Origin: Romanomermis culicivorax
Lineage: Eukaryota; Nematoda; Enoplea; Mermithida; Mermithidae
Reading direction: 5' to 3'
DNA: 64,000 nucleotides
NCBI GenBank assembly: GCA_963922205.1
Contig: CAWUHX010000273.1
Location: 372,001 to 436,000 of the forward strand
The notes under the pieces were generated by a model, which saw nothing but the letters and a program-made list of their open reading frames with translations, was not told the DNA's origin and did not search any database. The translations under genes and the position numbers were made by a program. Shown piece by piece: positions 47,587 to 56,244 of the stretch. Each line of letters starts with the position of its first letter. The first letter of the stretch is position 1.

Positions 47587-48895
47587 GATTCCATCTTTGG
47601 ATATTTCACGATCCAAAAACTGAGCTTTTGGTTTTACCAACATAAAATTTCTTTGGACGTAAGTTTGCCAATTGTAGGGTCGTAAAAACTTGATCTAGGT
47701 GCATCAAGTGATCACTGAACACCTTTGAATGTATAATTATATCACCTATATAAACCAAGCAGGATTTCCAGTTCAATCCGCAAGGTGTTAGCTCTATCAG
47801 CCACTGGAAATCGGCTGGAGCCTTTTTTAGTCCAAAAGGCATGACACAAAATTCAAAGTGTCCCTCTTGGCATACAAAAGCAGTTTTTTCCTGACTTGCA
47901 GGATCCATACCTATTTGCCGGTAACCTGATTTTAAGTTAAGTGTAGAAAAATATTGTGCATTTGCGAATGCATCAAGATAATCATCAATCCTTGGCATAG
48001 GATAGATATCATTTCTTGTGACAGCATTCAGGCCACAAGAATCAACAACTGGGCGCCATGATCTATCTTTTAACTTGACCATGAGCAATGGTGCTGCCCA
48101 AGGACTTTTGCTTGGCGTGATTACATTATCTTTCAGCATTTTTTCGATCTTATCATGCAGAAGCTGCTTGTAGGCAAAAAGAGTGCGAAAAGACGATTTC
48201 GCCGCATCACATGTTTCGATTTTGTGCTGAACCAGGTGAGAAGTGCCCAGTGGTTCATGATCGAGGACAAATAATGCTCCAGTGCTTTCATAAAATTTGC
48301 CAAAGTTGATTTTTTTGATCTGAGGTCAACAATTCACTTGTGACTATCCTGTCCATTTCTTTTTCAAATTCATCATTTCGAGTAACTGGGCTGATAAACT
48401 TAGTGTCAGAAATAGCCGTTATGAGAGACGCCAGGCCAATGGCCATTCGAGAATCAATCGAAACTTCCTGATCGCTGAGATTTGCAATACATACTGGAAT
48501 CAACTGCTTTTCAGGATTAAAGATCGATTTCGCAGCAATAATATCTCCAGTTTCACTCAAATTTGCAAATGGTTCGAAAATGTATACTTTTGGCTCAGGG
48601 TTCTCAATGAAAACTGAACCAGGTACGATTTTCTGACAATTTGGAGGAATTTTTTTGGGTTTCTGTTCGTACAATAGAGCAAGAATTTGCAACAGTAAAA
48701 GTATTCGAGCTCGAGCTGTTTGATAAAAACGAATGTCGAATCCCATCTAATTCGATTACTTGACTTGCAAAATCGATTTTAGCTTTGATATGAGACAAAA
48801 AATCAGTCTCAATTATGAAATCGTCATTGAGCACATCTACTACTTGAGCTTTGATGGCAAAATGTTGCATGCCAATAGAGAAATAAAACTGCACA
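47587..48895 (-). pseudogene. Element C pol: protease C-terminal half, linker and reverse transcriptase
   Basis: 48894-48604 encodes the back half of a retropepsin (HFAIKAQVVDVLNDDFIIETDFLSH, followed by IDFASQVIELDG). 48746-48288 is a linker with LIPVCIANLSDQEV. 48139-47606 is [73 protein letters not shown]. The catalytic YIDD reads YIGD. Frames change between these parts. The protease front half lies 14.5 kb away at 63407, separated by E2. It is clearly gypsy-type but more distant from E2 than element B is. Confidence 0.9.
48892..48895. other. Target-site duplication of E2, left copy
   Basis: CACA directly before the left LTR, repeated at 63407-63410 after the right LTR. Four to five bp is the usual size for gypsy-type integrases. 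Confidence 0.75.
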
Positions 48896-49371
48896 TGTTA
48901 GGCTGCTGTGAGGTCAAGACGATGCAACAGTTCTGACCACAGGCTAACAACAACAACAAACTAAAAACTCTCCCAGACGTTTCACCAGATACTCGCCAGA
49001 ACTTTCACTAAACCTCAGGCAGAACACCTTGGCACGTACCTCAGGAGATCCTACCCAAGTCTCCACTCCTACTCTTATAAACCCTTCCACTACGCTCACA
49101 AAACAATACACTTACAGGTTCAAAGTGTATTGGGTGATGATGGGTGACGCCAAACAAATAATAATAAACAAAAGTATTATAAAAAGGCGATGGCGGCGAC
49201 GCTCCATAAACTAATCTTTTTTAACAATGACAAAAAGACATAAAAATCGCAAAACAGTGGCAGCATAAATCTATGCAAATCATCTTTTTCTTTTGGCCAC
49301 TTTTCACCGCGTCCAACCGCCTGCGCACCGACGCCGGAAGCTGAACACATCCACCTGAGGCCACCCCAACA
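48896..49371 (-). repeat. E2 3' LTR
   Basis: 476 bp with TG...CA ends (plus strand TGTTAGGCTG ... CACCCCAACA). It is co-linear without gaps with the other LTR at 62931-63406. Confidence 0.95.
49075..49079 (-). promoter_or_regulatory. TATA box in the E2 3' LTR
   Basis: The minus strand reads GGGTTTATAAGAGTAGG. It is the only good TATAA in the LTR, and the start site would fall near GAGACTTGGG about 20-30 nt downstream. The identical box in the other LTR is at 63110-63114. Confidence 0.55.
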
Positions 49372-49390
49372 TCCCTCGGCCCTCAAAACC
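49372..49390 (-). other. E2 polypurine tract
   Basis: On the minus strand, GAGGGCCGAGGGA immediately precedes the LTR start. Element B has a very similar tract in the same place. This is the expected plus-strand primer. Confidence 0.65.
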
Positions 49391-50114
49391 AACCAACGGG
49401 AGGTGAAAACCTTTCTGCAGCCTGAGTCTCATACTGAGGCTCCAACTGCATAACAGTTTTCCCCTCGGAAAACAAATTTTTGGGACTACTCCCTCCAAAA
49501 TGTGATCCAGCCCCTACCAGGTCCTTCAGGTGACGGCGACCTTGACCAATCCATTCGGCAGGGCACTCCTTTTCAGGCTACTGGAAACAATCACGAACAT
49601 AGTTCCGCCTGGACTTTGACATTGATCTGTGCCTAGATCTGGGGCGTTGCTGTTCCTCTTTTCCTGTGTACTGGTTTTTACAACGTCAGTGATGAGGTAC
49701 CCTAGGTGCGCTTCCTCTATGGTCGGCTGCTCACCACGTCGCTCCATCCAATACAAATCTACTCAGTAAAAAATATTTTCTATAAAATATTTCAATTATC
49801 TAATTACGAAATAATTTTATAAATGCAATTAAAATTTTCACGTCTTCATCTTTTTCAGGCCCTGAAAGTAAACGAGAAAAATACGAGGGCTATGTACACG
49901 CCCAAAATAAGATGGACGGAAATAATGAATTTCGCTGGGCAACTTTTGGGCACTGGAAACGAGAAAAATTTAAAATTTTAAAGCAACAATAAAACGAGAT
50001 AATATATTTTTTTGTATTTTGTATTTTATTTGTGTTTTTGTATTTTTGTGTTTTTGAAATAAAATTTGTACAAAATGATTAATTTCGGTCCAAAAATTGA
50101 GCAGCTATATAAAA
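49391..50114 (-). other. E2 3' untranslated region
   Basis: No coding sequence recognised between the ORF6 stop and the polypurine tract. The first part after ORF6 (49780-50100) is AT-rich. A 76-codon open frame at 49526-49756 shows no motif. Confidence 0.5.
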
Positions 50115-51602
50115 TTATTGTTGCCCGCCGCCACCATAACCGCCGTATTGGAAGCTACCACGGCGAGGGTAGGGACCACCCCGAGCTCCATGACCTCTGA
50201 GGAATCCCCCAAAAACTCCTCAAGGTTGGGCCACACGAGGGGATTGGCCCATCGCCTGACCTCTATACGGTTGCGGATTAACCATCCTGAAGGGTCTTCC
50301 TTGACCCTGTCCCTGACACCCCCCTCCGCCATATCCCCCTCCAGTTTCCCGCTGGTACGTGCCCTGAGTGGAACTTACGGAAGATACTCTAGAAGCTGAG
50401 GTACTGGACCTACCCTGACTCTGTTGATTTGCGTATGGTAATTTAAATACTCCAGGCTGGTGCCGACCCTGCGAATGAGAGGATTGTCGCGAGTGCTGGC
50501 TCCTAGTCCTGGATGTATCCCTAGGTTGCCTTTCCGTTAAAATGGGAATCTTGAAGGGTTGCCCCTCCTCATCTTCGGCTTTCTGGAACTTACCAGAAAA
50601 CTTCTGAACCATGTCCGACAACCTACTTTTTGCTGCCATATCCACTGCAGTTTGTTGGTGTTCCTGCATTCTGTTGGCATACGCTTCCCTGAATGCAGTA
50701 CTACCTTCTCCCCGCAGGTAGATAGAATAATATCTTTCCATCACAAATGACTTGGCCCGTGCATCCACTGCACCAATATGTCTTGGGCCCAACTGCTGCT
50801 GTTCTAACTTTAGCAACACCATGGTACATAAGTATCTCACGGCTGCCATTACTATTTCCACATCAAAATGATGAAACCAATTTGGCATAAATTTGAGCCA
50901 AATATACTACCAAATGGGCTCAGGAACTTTTATGTGATTATACAGGAAACCACCTTGAAGCTCAAAGTGATCCCCATAGTTCTCGTAAAGCTCCTCTGCT
51001 CCATTATTCACCAATGCCCAGATGATTTGATTCCTATCATCATCTGGCATATCCTGAGCAAAGAATTCGATCACCTCCGGTGTCGAAAAATCTATCCTTC
51101 CTTCCACCACTGGAAACTTTTTATGGACATCCCAGTAGTCTCTCAAAACAGAACTCTGGTACTCCAAAGTTACTTCCTTATCTCTACTTCTCTTGACCAA
51201 TCTAGTCCGTTCCGACGTAGAGGGTTTAGAAATAACTTTTTTCCCAGAGGAACTGCTCTGGTTCTGCTGAGAAGTCCTATCCACTTTAGACACAGGCTTA
51301 GCCAAAGTACTTTTTGTCGTTGCACTTACCTGAGATGCAGCTGATTTACTAGGTACTTTAGCCGAAGCAATCGTCGACTGCACTTGACTCGTAGAACTTG
51401 TGGTTCCAGGCGTCAGGCTCATCGGCATAGTTCTAGTCTTGGACTTGGTTGAATCCATCAATAAAGTAGTAGATCCAGCAAACTTCAAGTCCACAGACGT
51501 AGAACTCCCTGTCTTTTCTCCTTCGTCATCAGTATTTTCAACAACATCTTCGTCATCTCTCCTTTTAGCCCTATTGGCCCTTCGGGCTAACTTCCTCCTC
51601 TT
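50115..51602 (-). pseudogene. E2 ORF6: helical protein with RG/RGG-rich tail (two in-frame stops)
   Basis: The frame runs from 51602 to TAA at 50117-50115, with TAG at 50909-50907 and TGA at 50222-50220. It starts with a basic then acidic stretch (KRRKLARRANRAKRRDDEDV), a Ser/Thr-rich linker, then a helical core: LRDYWDVHKKFPV, FSTPEVIEFFAQDMPDDD, ELYENYGDHFELQGGFLYN, DVEIVMAAVRYLCTMVLLKLE. The tail is Gln/Ser/Gly-rich with RG repeats and GGYGGGG. The homologue in element B has a Glu codon where the TAG is. The reading frame has no ATG at its start and overlaps ORF5 by 16 nt in the -1 frame. Layout and tail suggest an RNA-binding or nucleoprotein-like role; this is inference. I do not recognise the family. 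Confidence 0.7.
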
Positions 51603-52660
51603 TTAATCTGGTCGTCCGTACGACCTTCTGCTCTAAATTTCCTAACCTCCTCGGCAGTATACGTACCTGGTATACCACCATCTATATTTGGATCCCTGGG
51701 TGCTACTTGAACTGTGGGCGTAACTTTGCTGACCGCAAGTTGGATGGCCTGCGTACTAGCAGGCTGCGCCAGCAACTTCGGGATATGATAAGCAGTAGGC
51801 GGCTTGGCCGGAGCTTGCACGACTGTAGGCGCTGCCAGAGGCGTCAGCTGCGCCGTAAAACCAGCCAATACTTGCTCCAGCTGCTTCTGCTGCTGATCTA
51901 ATCTCGCTTTCTGCTCTGCAAGCTGTTTAACAAAAATCTCTTTCTGCCTTTCGATTTCCTTCTCAGCTTGCTCCCTGAGCCTTGATTCAATTTCCTCTAT
52001 AGTTGGACTTGCAGCAATCGTTATCAGATTGCTTTCATCCAACATTTGCTCTGCCTTAACATCCATTCTAGAAAGTAAACTTTCTGTCTGATCTACCAAA
52101 CAGGTTACCTGTGCTTCTTGATCAGGTTGTATCAATGATTCAACAGTGACCTCCTTGTCCACTTCTAAATCATCTCCTACCTGATTCAGATCTATCGGGG
52201 TGTTGAGGTCTGCAGGTATGGCTTGTTGCTGTGCTTTCGCCGCAACAGGCTCAGCCTGCATCCCCTGCACCTGATCCATATTACTCATATCAACTCCAGA
52301 TTGCTGACTCACCATTGTGCTTACCTCAGTGCCTATAACCAGCACTGTTGGTTGCTTACCTATCGGAGTCACCACAACCTTGTCGCCAATATGCGTAATT
52401 GTAAAACCTGGAGCATTGGACAGCAATATCAGCTCAAAAAATGGCAGTTCGTAACCTGGAACGTATTTGGGTTGATACGCTAACATGCTCTTCTTCTGAT
52501 TCTCCTTTGTAGCATCCTCACTCATATCTATCGGGTATCGCAAACCTGGCACCCGGACAGCTATTTGAGGGAAGTAAAACCTTTGGTAGCAGTATGGGTT
52601 ATCTTTGTACTGCGGACATTCTGCCAAATGCTTCCTCTTCTCTGCTGGTCTTTCTCCCAT
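51587..52660 (-). CDS. E2 ORF5: coiled-coil protein of unknown function
   Basis: 357 codons from ATG at 52660 to TAG. The N-terminus has a short Cys/His/aromatic patch (HLAECPQYKDNPYCYQRFYF) and RVPGLRYP. The middle is Gln/Val/Pro-rich. Residues about 221-270 form a strong predicted coiled coil (IESRLREQAEKEIERQKEIF). The C-terminus carries GIPGTYTAEEVRKFRAEGR. Both ends are recognisable in element B, so the protein is conserved within the lineage. It overlaps the end of the ORF4 frame by 100 nt and the start of the ORF6 frame by 16 nt. A self-assembly or partner-binding role is plausible from the coiled coil; nothing more can be said. Confidence 0.8.
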   Translation of the reverse strand: MGERPAEKRKHLAECPQYKDNPYCYQRFYFPQIAVRVPGLRYPIDMSEDATKENQKKSMLAYQPKYVPGYELPFFELILLSNAPGFTITHIGDKVVVTPIGKQPTVLVIGTEVSTMVSQQSGVDMSNMDQVQGMQAEPVAAKAQQQAIPADLNTPIDLNQVGDDLEVDKEVTVESLIQPDQEAQVTCLVDQTESLLSRMDVKAEQMLDESNLITIAASPTIEEIESRLREQAEKEIERQKEIFVKQLAEQKARLDQQQKQLEQVLAGFTAQLTPLAAPTVVQAPAKPPTAYHIPKLLAQPASTQAIQLAVSKVTPTVQVAPRDPNIDGGIPGTYTAEEVRKFRAEGRTDDQIKRGGS

Positions 52661-53433
52661 GATTTTGTCTTAGGCCAAAATTGGATCGGCAAAAATCTGA
52701 AACGATTTCCCCAACATGTAATCGCATCGCCTTTAGTTGGTGTATGCACCTCTGTCACTGGAAGACTATTCAAAAACGATAAGTACTGACCGTACCTATC
52801 TCCCCTCCACAACATCTTCAAGATTTGTTCCTTTCCCTCAGGGCTAAAGGATCTCAAATAGTTGTGGTCAAGGAGAGAGGTAAGGTAGTCCTCTGCTTCC
52901 TCTCTACAAGCTGGCCAAAACAAGTGAAATGTAAGAGGAAGTTTATTAGATACTGCCTCCAAATTCTTAAAATTGTCCTCAATCAATATTTCAGAATAAG
53001 GAGTGATATCCATACTCCAGTGTTGTCTTACGTACGAGTCTTTACCATTTGATACTCTGACTGGTTCATACTCGTGGTAATCAACTTCCAGAGATGTTAT
53101 CTCCAACAGTTGCTTAGTTTCTTTCCTATACCTTAGGAAATTCTCGTACAAAACCATAGATACTGGTTCATCAAGTTTACTGAAACTCTTCCCTTAATTA
53201 ACCATATCTATCACTTTCTTCGTAATTGGAGTTCTAATCTGCTTTTCTGACAAAGCTTCTTCAAACTCTTCATCTTCACTTACCGTATCATACCTGTCCG
53301 CATTCTTACTTTTCTCTTTGATGGTATAATGGGGATGAATACCTTTAGGGATACTTACATCTCTCCCTCTATTCGGATTTGCCTCGTAATGAGGGAAGCT
53401 GTACTCCGTATAGCCTCCAAATGAGGTGTCCAT
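52561..53433 (-). pseudogene. E2 ORF4: unknown protein, one in-frame stop
   Basis: It begins with ATG at 53433, directly after the ORF3 stop and in the same frame (TAAATG). The first 79 codons (MDTSFGGYTEYSF, then an acidic DTVSEDEEFEEALSE) end at TAA 53196-53194. The same frame then continues for 210 codons: LEITSLEVDYHEYEPVRV, HWSMDITPYSE, FHLFWPACREEAEDYLTS, KEQILKMLWRGDRY. A diverged homologue appears in element C. The last 100 nt run in a different frame over ORF5 and look non-conserved. No domain is recognised. Confidence 0.65.
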
Positions 53434-54435
53434 TTAGGCAGCCATACGGGCATACACTTCCTGTCTCATCACGTGATAAATAGCCGATGACTGCGGCTCT
53501 TCTACTTCTGGATTTCCGCAAAAAGTCTGCGGAAAGTTCTCACCATGTATCATGTTAAAAAACCTGTATAGCCTGAAGGCCATTATCTGAATCTGATCCG
53601 CTTTTATCAAATCATGCAAAAAATACTGGAATCGGACCTCGACTTCCATAGCTAACTCATAGTGGAAAAACGCTAGGAAAACCAACAATGAGTAGTAGGC
53701 GTCCAGTGCTGAATACCGTATTTCAAACTGCATTAACGTATGCCTACAGAATTGTTCACATTGCGCTCTCTGACGGACATTGATTTGATAATAACCAATA
53801 TCCACCAGATACAGCTCTGTGAACAACCCTTCCAGCTTAAAAGTCTCTGGGCAAAGTCCCAACTTCCTGGACATTGCCAAAAATCTCCCATTCAACTGGT
53901 CTCCTACCTTGGCTATGTCATAATAACAGCCATATGAAGACATAACTCTCTGTTTGATCTCCGGTGTTAGATCAACATCTTGGTGCTTTCTTCCTGCGCC
54001 ATTAACATTCCAGATGGCAACCAGATCTGTAACCAAGTTGTATCTAACAAGAAGGATGTCGGAATCTAAGAGCTCATGAATGAGCGTCCATTCCTTCGGC
54101 ATGATTGTCGTAGTATCTACAACAAAGGTGTCTCCAGTCACCATCGAGAAGCTAATGACTCTCACGAACTCCTTCCCTTTTGGGTTATCAACCCCAGAAG
54201 TTGTGAAAACCTTACTCACATACTCTTGAGTAACTTTCTCTGTATCGAAACCGATAATTGGCTGTCCTCCAAACCTGCTCTCCTTCAAGGTTTCGATCAT
54301 CTCAGCCACCTTACCTATTTCCACCATTTTCGGTTCCATTAATTCCAACAGAAATCTTCCGAAATTCGTGGCAAACCATCCTTCCAATTCGCCGACTCTG
54401 ACAAGGCATTTAATGTTGTAGTCTAAAAAATTCAT
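53434..54435 (-). CDS. E2 ORF3: DEDDy-type 3'-5' exonuclease-like protein
   Basis: 333 codons from ATG at 54435 to TAA. It carries the three motifs of the DEDDy superfamily in order and spacing like RNase D and WRN exonucleases: IIGFDTE (Asp64, Glu66), VRYNLVTDLVA (Asp137) and RYSALDAYYSLLVF (Tyr241, Asp245). All four acidic metal-binding residues and the Tyr are present. Such enzymes remove nucleotides from 3' ends of RNA or single-stranded DNA. In a retrotransposon the enzyme might trim tRNA primers, cDNA ends or host RNA. DEDDy exonuclease ORF3s are reported in LTR retrotransposons of bdelloid rotifers, which supports the reading. The frame is intact, and a diverged copy is in element C. 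Confidence 0.75.
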   Translation of the reverse strand: MNFLDYNIKCLVRVGELEGWFATNFGRFLLELMEPKMVEIGKVAEMIETLKESRFGGQPIIGFDTEKVTQEYVSKVFTTSGVDNPKGKEFVRVISFSMVTGDTFVVDTTTIMPKEWTLIHELLDSDILLVRYNLVTDLVAIWNVNGAGRKHQDVDLTPEIKQRVMSSYGCYYDIAKVGDQLNGRFLAMSRKLGLCPETFKLEGLFTELYLVDIGYYQINVRQRAQCEQFCRHTLMQFEIRYSALDAYYSLLVFLAFFHYELAMEVEVRFQYFLHDLIKADQIQIMAFRLYRFFNMIHGENFPQTFCGNPEVEEPQSSAIYHVMRQEVYARMAA

Positions 54436-55689
54436 ACAAAATATTTACTACTTTTAATGAGAATTTCTCGAAGCAGACAGACATCGTTTAGTTTGTACCT
54501 TCACCACAGATAGTAAGCACAAATAGGAAAAAGGAAAAATTGCAAGCAGGGGACAATAAGGTACCAAACATATATTGGGTTAGTGTTGGCAGATAGTTAA
54601 ACATAAGTGCGGCGCCGACTTCTACCTTATACGGGAGTACACGCACAGACCACCTGCGTCTTCCATCATTCGACTGCTAGCCGTCTCAATCCAATGCCCA
54701 AAATGGCCTATCCAACCAATAAATTAAGAATTTCCAAGAAGAAATTTAAAAATATATTTACTATTTTACCCAAAATGAGGAAATTCGTAGAAAATTAGAT
54801 AAGGATGGAATATTTTAAAATTCAAATAAATTTGAAATTATCTACCCCTAGTTGACTAGTTGCTACACTCCACTTCTTTCCCATCACATAGACGAATTTA
54901 TTCAACTCACTATGTGTGTAGAGGAATAATGTAGTTTCGCAAAAAGTCCAAATTTTTGCGCTACAGGCAGCTTTGCCACACTTTTTCAAGTTGACAGAAC
55001 AAATTTGTTCCCACTAAACTTTTACAATTGTCTAGGCCTTTGTCTAGACACCGGTGGGCTATAACATCCTGCTTTGCCCAATAAATTTTTAGATTAACTA
55101 AGTATTTCAACTTAGGTCACTTACCATCGACTAAAAAATACTGATTATTTTGCTGCACCTGCCCATAGGTCACGTGGGGGTCCGTGACCAAATACTGCTT
55201 TGTCCGGCATCCATTGGGGGCGGCGACATTCCTACTGCTTTGTTTTTGAATTCTTGTAATTCGGCGCTATCAATTTTTGCAAAAATTTTTTAAAATTTTT
55301 TGATAAGAGCTGAAAAATCGACAAAGTTTCCGCTTTCGCTACTTTTTGTCTATTTTCACTCTAAAACTCAGCAGTTTTCCAATTCTTTCAATATTCACAG
55401 AATCGGTGGGCAGCAACTACTATTTCCTCCGAAAAAAATTAATCGGACTCGGGGAAATTTAAAATTTGGGGCCGTGAAAAAATTTTAAAAATTTTGGGTT
55501 TTTGCGAAGAGTGGTTTTTTACCAAGAATTTTTGAAATTTTTAAGATTTACGCGAGGGAAATTTAAAAATACACAATAAATACGTGATAAATACATAAAT
55601 AAATACACTTAATTACAAAATTTGGGGACAAAAAAATATGGGGGGGGGGTAATCATACGCACACACACACGGGAAAACAGCGCTACATG
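54436..55689 (-). other. E2 spacer between integrase and ORF3
   Basis: 1.25 kb without a conserved reading frame, ending next to a G9 run and a CACACACA stretch near 55640-55672. A splice acceptor or subgenomic promoter for ORF3-6 would be expected here or upstream, but none can be assigned by eye. Confidence 0.4.
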
Positions 55690-56244
55690 CTACGGCAGTT
55701 TATAATTACTGATTTTTGAATCTACAGTAAACTGCACATCCTTAGATGACACGTCGTTAGACTGCAGCCATCTGCCGGTCTCGTAGCAAAAGTGCTTTAA
55801 CCTGCTCACGGATACCACCTGCTTTTTCAGGGGCTCTCTCCAGTGTGTGATTTCAAGCACGTTCTCTGATAATCTGCTATTATCAGTAACAACAAACGGT
55901 CCTTGCCACGGCAGACCCAGTTTTTTCTGTTTATCAACTTTCAGCAAAACCCAATCATTGACGGAATAATCATGAGCTTTTGCTTTACGGTCAAAAAACT
56001 TTTTACTGTTCTCCGCAGCTTTCCTGATATTCTCTGAAATGACTTCATAAGTTTCTACTAAACTTTCGGTTAGTATATGCTTATAAGCCTCATAGTTCAT
56101 GGGCAGAACTATGTTTCTAGCAACACCAATACTAATGCCAAAATTAGCCTCATGACCTCTCAATAAGGCAAATGGAGAACATCTCATTGAGGTATGAGGT
56201 GTGGCATTGTAAGCAAAACGACAGATTACAAATATCTGTCCCAC
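55690..56244 (-). pseudogene. E2 integrase C-terminal part (frame-shifted from pol)
   Basis: It continues the integrase core in another frame: FAYNATPHTSMRCSPFALLRGHEA, the usual sequence after the catalytic Glu. A C-terminal domain follows with WVLLKVDKQKKLGLPWQGPFVVTDN, the GPF/Y-type module of gypsy integrases. It overlaps the pol frame by 18 nt. Because the break lies inside the catalytic core, it is more likely a one-base mutation or sequence error than programmed shifting. Confidence 0.85.

Noticed and set aside
54607-55488. Small plus-strand ORFs in the E2 spacer
   Set aside because: Short, low-complexity, and on the strand opposite to the element.
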